Origin: Kipferlia bialata
Taxonomy: Eukaryota > Fornicata
Assembly: GCA_003568945.1 (NCBI GenBank)
Contig: BDIP01000036.1
Location: 1-30,164, forward strand
Direction: 5' to 3'
Length of the DNA: 30,164 bases
Shown: positions 1 through 12,500 of the stretch, one piece after another
How positions within the stretch are numbered: position 1 is the stretch's first letter
How the letters are laid out: the number at the start of each line of letters is the position of its first letter
The notes under the pieces: generated by a model
The model's input: only the letters and a program-made list of their open reading frames with translations
Told to the model about the DNA's origin: nothing
Databases searched by the model: none
Program-made: the position numbers and the translations under genes

Positions 1-801
1 CCCCTACCCAAGAGGTGGTACATGTCCTCACTCCTATGTACACTATGTACGAGCCCACTGGAAGAGCCATTACTCCACATAGGTATTGATGACAGTCGGC
101 CCAACTGTAGGTTCCAAAGATTGCTACACCGGAGAGTGACTCTACCAGCTCGTATGACCACCCTTTATCAGCAGAGAATGCAGTGTGGTAGTAACACCGT
201 CTTGGGCCATCCAAAGAGTCAGGGGAGACACCAAGTACTATGCGGTGCATCACCCCATTCACCGTGATCGCTTGGGTAGATGGAGCTCCTGTTTGTCAGT
301 TTCCAGTGTTTCACAAACCAGAAAGAACTCTGTTGGTACCTTTGCGTGTGGTAATGGGGCACCTATCCTGCTCTTCCCAGGTACCCTGGTGCCTCCTACC
401 GAAAGACCACCAAGGTCTCTTACCATGGGGATCATACAGCCATGTGTCACCATCATACCTAACCAATAGGATACGATGATCCAATCGAATCCAGACCTGT
501 TAGGGTGATGCCATATTCATAAGAAATCCATCGAAACATAGTTAGGCGTACATAAATGTGGCAACTGCTCTTCGGGAGCGCTGTACCTTTACGACCCGGA
601 ATGCAAGGTCAGCCGCCATCGTCAACTCCCTGAACTTATCTGAAGTTATCAGGCATGACAAGAGATAAAAGGGATACCACTGATGTCATTTCTATGCAGT
701 TGGTCTAACAAACTCTTCTAACCACATCAAAGACTCTCTTAAGGACTCCGGAAGACACTATAGTTGTAATAGTGATCTGTGACTAGAGGTCAGTCTCTTT
801 C
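1..801. other. Unassigned block, no gene recognised
   Basis: This stretch differs in texture from the rest of the window. It has no TA, CT or GA microsatellites and no clear fused branch/acceptor motifs. Several short open frames run on both strands (for example plus 240-479 and minus 259-456), but none has a recognisable motif. The position just downstream of the 802-1311 ORF leaves open that 3' exons of that gene lie here, because a good donor-like sequence (AG|GTAAGA, minus strand) sits exactly at the end of that ORF. A decayed mobile element is also possible. Nothing can be named. Confidence 0.4.
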
Positions 802-1311
802 TTACCTGTATCGAGTGAATACACCCCGATAGTGGATAAACAGTCCCTGGAACAGAGGTACGCCTGTAGAAGTCAGATATGAGCTAGCAATTTGACCTGT
901 AGATTCTAAGGGAGACTGTCCGTTGTAGACGCGTAATGGATACATGGACTTTACCTTGCCTCCTACAGATGCTGCAAAGTCTCTCAGAGTCAGGTTGTCC
1001 GAGTCACTGTCTCTCCACAGAAAGCTCCTCCTACGTCCACTCTTCGGAGCTGCAACTCGCTTAACCTCCATTCCCATACCCTCGCTGTCCACCGAACACT
1101 CTATCAGTCCTGCATGGTTGAGCAGTAACCCCCTCCCTACTCCTGTTGGAAAGAACCAGTCGTGCGGGTACTCACGACGCTCCATGATCCAGTCACATAG
1201 CTCAGTTGGAACCCGCCTCAGTTGCAGAACGGGAGGGACTCTGTTACGCACTGGCCTCATATCCCACTGATCTGCTTCCAGGTCTCTAAGCTTCAGGGGT
1301 TGGGGTGTCAT
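802..1311 (-). CDS. Unrecognised ORF, 169 codons, possibly one exon of a larger gene
   Basis: An uninterrupted minus-strand frame runs from an ATG at 1311 to a TAA at 802-804. The frame stays open a little further upstream, to a stop at 1411-1413, but without another ATG. Length without an intron is itself unusual here, since exons in the neighbouring genes average 78 bases. The product starts MTPQPLKLRDLEAD, has a basic, Arg-rich middle (PKSGRRRSFLWRDSDSD) and no signal peptide or membrane segment. I recognise no family. The last codons overlap a strong donor-like site, TACAG|GTAAGA, so the TAA may be intronic and the frame an internal or first exon. It could also be an intronless, transferred or element-derived gene. 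No partner gene is visible. Confidence 0.4.
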   Translation of the reverse strand: MTPQPLKLRDLEADQWDMRPVRNRVPPVLQLRRVPTELCDWIMERREYPHDWFFPTGVGRGLLLNHAGLIECSVDSEGMGMEVKRVAAPKSGRRRSFLWRDSDSDNLTLRDFAASVGGKVKSMYPLRVYNGQSPLESTGQIASSYLTSTGVPLFQGLFIHYRGVFTRYR

Positions 1312-1842
1312 GACGGACTGTAGGGCGAGGTCTCTGCGAATACTTGGAGAGACTGACGAGGTACCGACGGAGTTCGCATCCAATGTTGAGGGTTTCAATT
1401 TGAGACCATCTCATGTACGCGGGTGGCGTCGCAATGCAAGTCGCATGAGGGCAACTGTTCAGCTGTCCCAGTCTCAACACGACACCCAGGACAATTGTCG
1501 TATAGGACTCACACCATTATTGTAGGGGTGAACTCCATTGCTTAAACAGTCCCAACAGATGTTGAACCATAAATGAACACATATAAACTAATCTATTATA
1601 CTGAATGGCGGACAAGTTGTTATCAATGACCGTCCAACACACACTCTACACCTCTCTCTGTCTCCCGCAGCCAGTAATGTGTATCAGAAACACCCACTTC
1701 CATCCCCCTATCCACACGGCCACTCATCGGTGACACCAAAGCACTCCTCCCCCCCCCCTCTCTCTCTTACTCCACGTTCAGATAACCACACCCAATGTGA
1801 TCCGAGTCCCAACTAATCATCTCACTTGTGACTAAACCTCAA

Positions 1843-1877
<35 letters not shown>

Positions 1878-1885
1878 CCCCCACC
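1312..1885. other. Spacer downstream of the helicase gene
   Basis: I see no gene here. From about 1740 the plus strand carries C/T-rich runs (a C run near 1750, then CT repeats at 1846-1878), which on the minus strand are GA-rich sequence just after the helicase stop codon. The 3' end of the helicase transcript should fall in this interval, but no polyadenylation signal is convincing. Confidence 0.5.
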
Positions 1886-4800
1886 TCACTCCATGTTGAG
1901 TGGGTCAAACCCATCTGACACCTCCCAGTCGCTGTCGTCAGACACACTCTCCCACGGCATCTCTGGGGTGAGGGGTGCATAAGAAACACATATTTTAATT
2001 ATGCCATCCAACACATATACATAGCTGAAGTATCCAATATCTACAGCAAAGACACATCCATATTCTGCAAACTAACATATACAATACTGGCGTCCCCCAT
2101 CCCAATTGTCATTGTGGTTGCTGTCAATACACGAAACACTGCAATATATGATCCAGTATCTACAACCATTAATAGTTAATCATTCATGTACTAAGTACCT
2201 GCGTCCCCCATCCCAATTGTCATTGTGGGTGCTGGTGTCCTCTGGGCAGACAGACCAGACAGGCCTGGGAACCCACCCAGCATGGACGCAAAGATGTCTG
2301 TGGTTAGTCCACAATACACCATTTAGAGGCTGTTCTAGAGATAGAATGAATGAAGTTATCACCAAGAACACATACATACACAACGAGAATAGTATGGATG
2401 GCACTATCAATACAAATACTGAATAGTGAGTTGTTGTAACACATGACTTCGCACCTGCGAATCTGGTCCCCCCATCTCCTGTGACCCCGTTGTCTGACTG
2501 GAGGAGGGAGAGCAGTCTGGTGCGGAGCTCAGGGGTCTGGGGGTCAGTGTGTACTGACAGATATAATAGTATTGGTATATACACAATGAACACACACCTG
2601 CATCCCTGTCAGTTATATCACCACTAAGAACTCCTATTCTCTCTCTCACACACGCACACATACATAAATACATACACACCTGCATCCCCGTGAGTGCCGC
2701 ACTCTGCTTGTCAAAGTCTTCAGACATGCGCCAGGCCTAGTGTGAGAGAGGTATACATTATTATACACTACGAGGTCAATGTAGCTAAAGAACACCAGGC
2801 TTAGGGTGGAAGAGGAGTTTCTTTTCATCTATAGAAGACCAACACGTAACCCCCCACCTGCTGGTAGCACGTGTCGGTTGACCCCTTCTCTATGAGTCTG
2901 TCGATCAGGACAGACCGGATGCGGATGCACCGACGCACAGTTCTAGGGGGTGAGGAGATAATCCAGGGATTATGTACCAGGCCCTATAATATGTGAACAC
3001 AAGTCCATACCTCATGCCCCTGAGTGTGGCTATGGGGCACTTGACCTCATATATATCTATATAACCAGAGCGATATACATACATATACATATATATGTAT
3101 ATACACATATATATACACCCACCTCATCCCCCTGAGTGTGGCTATGGGGCACTTGAACTTGGATGTGGCAGGGCCAGAGGCTAGCTGGAACTCAATGGAC
3201 ACCTGGGAGTGAGGAGTATAAATGTGGAGTGATTCCAAGTCAGGCTTCTGCCATAACTACAGACATACCCTGGGTGTCTTCCTGTCCTGCTGTCTCTCAG
3301 CCCTGGACACTGAGCGACTGAACACAAAGGGCAGGACAAGGTGGGCATGGCTGATATAAGACATAGAGACATCATCATACAACACAGCATATACAAGACA
3401 ATGGAAGACATGTTTGTAGGTGGGCATGGCTGATGTTGGAGAGGGACAGTCCTCTAGACACTAGTCAATCCATATAGGAATGCCTGTATGTATACTATGC
3501 CTCACCTCATGTCATCTGGTAGGAGTGTCAGCATCTCACACCTCACCCTGCCCATGGCTGAGGTGGCCCTGGAGGTAAGATACATAAACTGATATCATGT
3601 CTACCATATATACTACTATCCACCACACCTCGTAACCGCAGCCACCATCAGACACCCATTTCTTATATACATACATACATGTATATGTATAGTGATATAT
3701 ATGGGTACCTAGTCACGGCCGCCACCATGAGACACCCATTTCATATATATATGTATATATATATGATTCGGGTGAATACACAGTGAACAATATATATATA
3801 TATATATGTACATGTATATACCTTGTGACCGCCGCCACCATCAGACACCCATTTCATATATATATGTATATATATGATTCGTGGTGATCAACAATATATA
3901 TATCTATACATACATATATGTATATGTATATACCTAGTCACGGCCGCCACCATCAGACACCCATTTCATATATATATATGTATATATATGATTCGGATAT
4001 ATATATACACACATATGTATATACCTCGTAACCGCAGCCACCATGAGGCACCCGTCCCCCTTGAAGGCTGACCCATCAGCCAGTAGAGACATGTCCACAT
4101 GACCAACAGGCTGGACAAGGGAGATGCGAGAGATGAAGGGGGGCCTGGGATGAGACAATGCACATACCACTATCCATTACAGTATGTACTCTGAAGGGGG
4201 GGGGGGGGCTACAGGTTAGAATAGTGATGAAACAACACTAGGCTTTAGGACCTCAGTTGTATCACGGGAGGTATACAGTGTAATAATGATACCGACGTAC
4301 CTCCCACCCACACTGCGTGTGTATGCAAGGTCATACACTGCACTGGAGTTGGGGTGGAGGTAGGCCTGCTTGGAGGGACGGGCATAGCTGATGCGGCCGG
4401 AGGGGTCTGGGGGAGTGAGGAGGGCATTAATACACTGGAACACAAGTGATATATAGATACTCTTGTCGTCACAATCAGCCTCACCCTGCTTCAGGAATGG
4501 CTCCCCAGGTCTGTAGATGGCAGGAAGGGCAAAGACCGTCAGAAGGGCCTTGGGGTTAGTACAACACGCACATACATATGCATACACTGAGAAGTTGTAA
4601 TGCTACTTCATATACCTCGTGCAGTGGGTATCTGGGGAATGCCTGGGGCTTGTCGTTCTTGGTGGCATAGAGGTAGTGGCCCCTGGACCTGGCCTTGGCC
4701 TATGGGGTCAGTGGTATTATATGCACACGTATACTATCCTGAGAGCTATAGTATAGATGTATACATATATCAGTATACTACCTTGATAGTACCAGCCTTG

Positions 4801-6841
4801 CACCCCGGGACACACCTCTCCAGCATGTCCACAAACTGAGAGGACGCTCTGCCATCAAGAGAGACAGACTCGGGGGTGGTCTCCTAATATTAATGGGTAT
4901 GAGTATATGACTATCTAGTGGGAGAGAGAGAGACACGGCCATCGAGGGATACATACTTGACGGTGGTCTCCTGATGGTTGAGACAGAAGTAATGGCATTG
5001 TAGAGCGTATATAGGTACAACATATGTACAATAGACAGGGTAATCTAGGGAGACAGACTCGGGGGTCTCCTATACAATGAGTCATTAGATATACTGGTAC
5101 ATATAAGTGAATCACACACACTATAAATACAGGTGCATGATACCTATGACACCAACACCCACAAAACAGTATATATACAAGTATATATACACAAAAAATG
5201 TACCCCCATACCTGTGCCTGATACCTCCTTGCCACTGCCTTCTTGTCATTCAACATGGGGATCACAGACTCACTCTGACATTAGTATAGAGAGTATAAGT
5301 AAGTAATAAGTACGATACATCAAACTAGAATGTATAGAGATAGGTATGTCATTCAACATGAGGATCACATACTCACTCTGAAGGGTTAGGGTATGTCCCA
5401 AGAAAGAGAGAAGTCCAATTATGACATCTTCTAGTGAATAGTAGTTGCGCAGAGTACTTCCGACTTAGAGTGTCAGTGCCTCACCCTGACGAGCATACAT
5501 GTCTCTAGGTTACTGGCAGCTATCAGGACCTCCAGGGCCAGGGCGTGGTTGTAGGCTGGGGTCAGGTATAACTGTATAGTGTGATAATGGTTAGTGCGTG
5601 GTTGAAGGCTAGTTAGAGGAATACGCGTGGTAACACTTAACGGTTAGTGTTATGAATGATACTCACAGTCTGTGCCTGGTCCCTCCCCCATTGTGATGTA
5701 CTGCTGGGTGGTCTGCACGGTGGCTGGGTCAAGGCCTGGGGTGAGTGAACGATTTTGTATTCTTTTGTATTGTGGCGACTACTGATTCCAAGATGAGACA
5801 CGGAAATATATTGAGAATGGCCCCGAGACTGACTGGAGACAGGACAGGAGTTGTGATTAGAATGAATGATAATCCTATATCTCACATTACTTTGACGTTC
5901 AACAATAGAACAACAGTACCTGGCAGATCTAGCAGTGTGCTCCCCTGGCCGTGCATGGCAGTGTCACCTGGGGTTAAGAAGGATATATACTATTTCATAC
6001 ATGATGCTAGAGAGAAATGCGAGTCATGTGCCTCCTATCTATACCTGCCCCTCTCTCCCTTGTCTGCCTTGGCAGGTGGGGCATGTTGTCCAGGCACTCC
6101 TGCACCTGCAGCCTGGGTTACTACCGATCACTAGACATATAGCACACACTGATACTACTGGTGTATTCATACTAATAGTTGATACATACGAATACCGACT
6201 CACCTGACTGCCTCGTTGATCTCCTCCACCTCCTCAGGGACATCCTGAGGTGAGACATATATCAAAAAATATTATGAAAGGAGGAATATTGTCCAGGCAG
6301 TGAGATATCGTTTAACTATTGTACAGGAATAGACGTAATAATGGTAGAGGTCTATCTCATAGACATATCCCCCTCACCTCCTCCTCCTCCCCTGGTCCCT
6401 CAGAGACCTCGAGGTCCTCGGGGGTCAGCATCTGGGGTAAGGTAGAGAGGAACACAACACACACGTCAGCCGACCACAATAGCGATTGTGTACCCATGTG
6501 CCCTCCCACCTTGATGTTGGAGCCCAGTTCCTCCTCTTCACTCTCCTCCTCCTCTTCCTCTGCCTCCTCCTCTGACACATCATCTATCCAGTGGGGGTCA
6601 TCCCCAACAGGGGTCTGGATTAGCGTATTGTATAAACAGAGAGAGAGAGAGGGAGAGAGAGGAACATCATCTATCCAGTGGGGATTGTCGCCAACGGGGT
6701 CTAGGGCAAGCGTAATATATATACGTAGGGTAAGTGTAATATATACATATATATATATATAGAGAGAGAGAGGGAGAGAGAGAGATAGATCGAGTCTATC
6801 CAGTGGGGGTCATCGCCAACAGGGGCCTAGGGTAAGTGTAT

Positions 6842-6878
<37 letters not shown>

Positions 6879-9482
6879 TATGATCCTGTCCAGTGGGGGT
6901 CGTCACCAACAGGGGTCTAGGGTTAATGTCTACTATATGTATATATGACCTCACACACATATAGGCATTGCCCTACCTCCTCCTCCCCTGCCTGCTCCTG
7001 TGCCACTATCCTGACAATGTCCAGTCTATCACCCATCTTCCTAGGATTAGAGTATTATACTGGTGAATATATTAGAGCGAATAATTAATCTATATATGGT
7101 AAATAATGTCGATTAGAGTCACATAGTATACATGGTTGAATTCAGAGACACTGATGGAATAGATATTGAATGACGTAGAGTGTGGGGTATGTATATATGT
7201 TGAGTATATACCTAGCCTTCTCGTGATTATCCCCATATTGCATATTGTATACATGGTATGGTATAAGGTATTTCATATTATGCGTTACAGATACGCACAC
7301 CTCGCCATCTCGTGCTTGGGGGGTCTAGGGATTCTCTGATCCGGCTGTGCTACTCTCAACCATATATATATATACATATATATATGTATGTATATATATT
7401 ATACGTATCAACATCTATACCTCGCCATCTCGTGCTTGGGAGGCCTAGGTGTTAGGCCATATCGGGACAGAGACCACAGCACATCCAGGACTGGGGGTGG
7501 GTTCGGAGGCATATGATGATAATTCAGATCCCTAAGCGAATAATAACACATGCCACATATACATCCTATCAACAATATGTATAAACACACACATACATAC
7601 AAAGACTCACCCAGGTCATCCAGGTCCCTCAGCTTGAACTGACTCAGCCACTGGTCTGGCTGGTCTAGCCACTGGAACTCGGCCTGGGTTTACACTCAAC
7701 TAAGATACAAATAGGAACACATTATTAGTATTTATCATATCAGAGTCTATCAGGCACAACCACATACCTCTGGGGACACCCCACTAGCCCCACTGGTCTG
7801 GCCCCCAAGGGTACCTGCCCCATGCTGTCTGGGGGGTGAGGGGTATATGAATACATATGTGTACATACATACATGAATATATATGGTACCAGAGCATACA
7901 ATATTATGAATTGACTCCCACCTGTTTCTGAGCCAGAACACATATGCGTTGTACCCGGCTATGCTGTCAGACCGGGTGCACAGGGCATATCTGGGGTGGG
8001 ACTGTATGGATAGTGATGCAATTGAGAGTGTGATTACATTAAGCTTGAATGATGGAGCACAATTGTTGTATATGACACATGTCTTTAGTCGTGTATGAGT
8101 AACCTTGGACCGTGGTTTACGGAACACACATCTCCATTCTCATACCTCCTGAGTGCCCTGAGGCTTGTGGGTGCCACTGTCTGGGGGGTCTTGATAGGAC
8201 TGCCCCTGGGGGGTGAGAGGGAGCATTAGTAGTGGTTATATTGATGACAAAACACACGAGAAAGACACGGTTCATGTAGAGACTCTGTACCCTACCTAGA
8301 TGCCAGTGCTGCCAGTATGACTGCCTCCTGGGGGATGCCTAGGGGGGTGAGGCAGAGAGAAGTGTATACTCGGTATAATGGAAATACACTGATAATTCTC
8401 TGGATACACGCCTAGGGGGTTAGGGAGAGAGTAGTAACTATAGCTACAATGTAAACACACTGATACACACTGGATAAACACCTACGCATAGTCCCAGGTA
8501 CACCAAGTACACTCTGATACACAATGGTAGTTCTTCCCAAGTATATAATGTACCCACCTAGGCATAGTCCCAGATACACCATGAGACTGCCAATAATACA
8601 ATTAAAAGATATGCATTACTATAATACATTCACACCTAGGCATAGTCCCAGATACACCATGAGACTGCCAGATAGGGACAGAGGCAGGTGTGTGGCCAGG
8701 GTGCCCAGGGGTGTACGGGTGTAGGTGTCACCTAGGGCCTTGATGAAGCCTGGGGGTGGGAAGGCAGAATATACTCTACATTCACACATATCTCACTATG
8801 TCATGAGGATACTAACAGTACACATATATATGATCCACGTATATATAATTATTACTATACCCACCCATGTTGTTGAGCATGATGACTGCATTCCTCAGGC
8901 TGTTGAGACTGGGTCTGTCCGGCACATGCTGAAGAAGGTCGAGGGGGTCGGTGCCTGAGGTCAGGACAGTGCCTGGTAATCCACTGTATGTTTACTCATT
9001 CCATATGGCATATAATGCTAACAGCTTGTTCCCACATGTACACCCACCTGTCCTGAGGTTGAGTGTCCTGAGGATGGTCTCTGTGAGTGACACCCTCTGG
9101 ATCTCCGGGACAGGGCGCTGGTGCATGGCAGAGTGGAAGGTGACCTAGGAGTTAGACAGGGTACGTAGCAGGAAAATGATTGACAAACTGGTGTACTATA
9201 TCTCTGAAGTGAATTAATATATATGTATAGTGACTGTACCTGTGGCACCAGCCTGACACACTCAGCATACATGCATATCTTCAACGTATATATTTCCTAT
9301 ATAATACTCAGCCTGATTACACACAGTTCATACGGATTCTGGTGCAGAGACCAAACTAATATGAAGTGTTTAAAACATAGTACAACCCTACCAACCAACG
9401 CACCTGTGGCACCAGCCTGACACACACTGCGGGTCCCATCCTGCCCACCCGGCCAGACCTCTGTCGGCAGGCATCCTGATAC

Positions 9483-9532
<50 letters not shown>

Positions 9533-12500
9533 AATATGAAATGGTAGCAGTTCATACCTGCGACGCATAGACTGTGACCAGCTCATCTATCTTGGTGGAC
9601 TCGTTGTATCTGAGCTCGTTGACCACACATGTGTCTATGCTGTACAGGACAGCGGGTAGGGTGATGGAGGACTCAGCGATGTTGGTGGCTAGCACGACCT
9701 AACGGTAAGAACACATATAACCCGGCAAGCGGTAGGAAACGTGCGCTACCAAAAGTCTCATATCATGTATGCACCTTGAATGCCCCGTCCTGGGGTCTCT
9801 CCAGTGCACGGGTCTGCTCTGGAGGTCAGTGTCAAAGTCATTACGTATAGACTCCATCTATGTGTAAAATAACGTATGTGTAAAATAACGTACGTGTAAA
9901 ATAACGTATGTGTAAAATACCGTATGTGTAAAATAACGTAATATATCCATATACACCTGCCGGTGGCACTGAGGAGTGCAGGATGCATATGTCAAACAGA
10001 CGGGCAGGGACGTATCTCGCGTTTCTGCGCCTCTGGTAGCCCCTGGGGGTGAGAGGGGAGAATATCAAGTCTCGTACAAACCTATAGACACATAGTAGAT
10101 CAACAATATGTACCTCAGTATGAACCCCTCTGTGTCTTCCAGCATCGCCTGTATGCCATGGATCTGGGCAAGGCCCGGCAGGAACACAATGCAGCTTGGG
10201 GTGAGAGAGTAACCTGTTTCTACCAGATTCCAAGTATAAATATGTTTTATCATACCCGAAGTGCTTGTCCAGCAGTCTGTGCATCTGTCTCCTGGTGACA
10301 CAGGGGAGGGGGACCTATTGGTGACATGGTATGCATGATATGGATTTATACGCTTCAGAGTATCATCGGGGAGAGGGACCAGGGGGGAGAACGGCAACGT
10401 ATATATATACAATTAACTGAGTGACATATCCCATACATGCATACTTCTCTCTGCACCTTGACTATAAATACATATGCATACACTCTTTACATCTATACAT
10501 GGGTGAGTATACATATCCTGTACCTGCCTCCTCTGCATCTTGAATATATATATACATACAATATATACTATACTATATACATACATATCCCATACCTGCC
10601 TCCTCTGCATCTTGACCAGCATGGACACTAGAATACATGTATACTATATAATATATACTATACCATATACATATATATATATATCCCATACCTGCCTCCT
10701 CTGCATCTTGACCAGCATGGACACAAGCATCCGAAGGGCAGCAGATGTCACCTGGGGTTAGACATGAATTGGAGTATGATGCTCTGATCCATATAACGCT
10801 ATGTACGTATAAATATACCTGAGTTGGCTGCTGCATGTTGCCAAGGGGTGCATTGGGGTATGTGTTGTTCTTGGGTGCACTGTCTATGGCATAGGGGGCA
10901 TAGTGGTGGCCACGGAAGGTACAGGGACGCCTGGGTGAGATGGAGGTGGATACTAACAGGAATGTACATACTCTTGTCAATTAAAGGAATATGGAGAGTA
11001 ATGAGTGAGATACCCTATAACTATATCCACTCACTTTGGGAAGTGGTTGTAGAGCTCCGCGCACTCGTCTGTGTCCAGATAGACCATCCTGACAGGGTGC
11101 ATCTGTTGAGAGATACTCACAGTGGGGAGGGAGTCCTGCACAGCGTGGTCACCACCCTTAGGGTCAGAGAGGGGTAAAACACCGCGTAATAATATGTATG
11201 TGTTACGTACCCTGAACCCTGCAGGCTGTGTGGCGTTGCTTGGTGCATAAAGTCTAGCCAGGGAGTCCTTGGGAGGGGTGGCAGACATCAGTACAACCCT
11301 GGGGGGTGAGGAATAACCCCAGGATTATAGACCATACACATACTAAGACTATTAGTCACTCATAATTCTTACGGGTAGTGAGACTGTACAGCACCTGAGT
11401 GTGGGCATGACTGAGAGTAGCAGCTTGAGCAGGGCCAGACACAGATCGGTCTCAATACCCCTCTCATGGACCTGGGGTAAGGCAATAGTCCGCGTAAAAA
11501 TCACAACTTCACAGAGCAGATATGTATATGAATATATGTATTTAGTACACCTCATCCACCACCACAATGTCAAAGGGCTCACCTCTACCTCTCTCTCTAT
11601 ATCTATCTATATATACATATCATGTATATATATACACACATATGTATACCTCATCCACCAATACATACACACACACACATACACACACATATATATATAT
11701 ATACACTCTATACCTCATCCACCACTACAATGTCAAATGGCTCATCCGCTGTGGAGGTGGCACTGGTGGAGCCCTCGCCTGGGGGTGAGCTGCATACTGT
11801 AACACTGCTAATATATGGCATACCTAGCAGTGCTATGGGGACAGTGCCGAGGACAGGTAGTTCTGCATAGATAGATACATCAAATACCCTCTATATACTA
11901 TAATAACACACTGTATACCTAATGGGGCCCTAGGTGAGAGAGCTGAGGACAGATAGTTCTGCAGCATCCCGCATGTCATGAAGGTGATACAGGTGGAGGG
12001 GCCACGCTTCTTGTGCTGACCGATGTGGTAGCCAACGGTCTCGCCAACCTGGCGTGAGGTGGAGAGAATACATATAAGGCACACATAAATGAATAGAAAG
12101 AAGTATTATAGTAATAATATATATAATATTATCCAATTCACACAATATGGAGAGTGAGGGAGAGATAGAGGGCAGTATACAATACCTGGCACCCTATCTG
12201 CTCTGCCACTCTGTTGGCCAAGAGGACAGCAGCCAGACGCCTCTGCTGGGCTACGAGGATACGGGCCTGGGGTGATATATAGGAATACATGTATATATAT
12301 ACTACAATTTATTCTTTGATATTTTGAAGATACACCATCAGGTGTATACTCACCTTGTTCTGGGATGCATCGAGCAGGTACACTGGCACTTGGGTACTCT
12401 TGCCTGTGTCAGTATCAGTGTCGGTATCTGAGAATAGTACTTAGGTACTAGGCCCTAGTATCAGTATCCCTTGCCTGACCCAGTCACCCCACTGATCAGA

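Larger units (their letters stand above)
1886..5555 (-). other. Helicase exons 45-59: OB-fold-like region and C-terminal tail
   Basis: Exons: 5485-5555, 5212-5274, 4782-4883, 4616-4699, 4485-4548, 4301-4406, 4025-4144, 3506-3568, 3269-3350, 3123-3202, 2858-2942, 2680-2736, 2455-2536, 2199-2264, 1886-1962. AYLHPNSSAVYDLAYT (1226-1241) followed by ISRISLVQPVGHVDMSL corresponds to the HPSSxxF...xVxxxLxxT and RxxSxIxxxWL pattern of OB_NTP_bind domains. The tail beyond residue 1287 has Arg-rich patches (SRSVSRAERQQDRK) and ends acidic (SVSDDSDWEVSDGFDPLNME), without a known domain. Confidence 0.75.
6977..9144 (-). other. Helicase exons 29-38: winged-helix and HA2 region
   Basis: Exons: 9048-9144, 8865-8954, 8636-8749, 8296-8338, 8146-8205, 7922-7990, 7768-7828, 7611-7683, 7421-7490, 6977-7040. 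The segment begins like the DEAH winged helix (VPEIQRVSLTETILRTLNL). It continues with a HA2-like part: TPLGTLATHLPLS, LGLCLGIPQEAVILAAL and RSDSIAGYNAYVFWL, the last matching the SDH...NA...W helix of DHX proteins. WLSQFKLRDLDDL then fits the ratchet helices. In this family HA2 forms one wall of the RNA channel. Confidence 0.8.
9404..11102 (-). other. Helicase exons 20-28: RecA2 (motifs IV-VI)
   Basis: Exons: 11035-11102, 10819-10930, 10692-10751, 10256-10284, 10114-10194, 9957-10042, 9775-9818, 9558-9698, 9404-9475. CIVFLPGLAQI is the motif IV region, ILHSSVPP the LHSxLP element, VVLATNIAESSITLP motif V and QRSGRVGR motif VI. For exon 20 the frame requires the acceptor at 11103. For exon 23 (29 bases) the acceptor must be the AG at 10285-10286 to stay in phase, not the AG seven bases upstream. 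Confidence 0.88.

Noticed and set aside
3569-4024. CRISPR-like or satellite array
   Set aside because: The repeats are copies of the neighbouring exon end plus its donor, with unequal TA-rich spacers. There are no conserved direct repeats with unique spacers.
9861-9940. Regulatory or CRISPR repeat
   Set aside because: The five 16-base units abut without spacers; an intronic minisatellite is enough.
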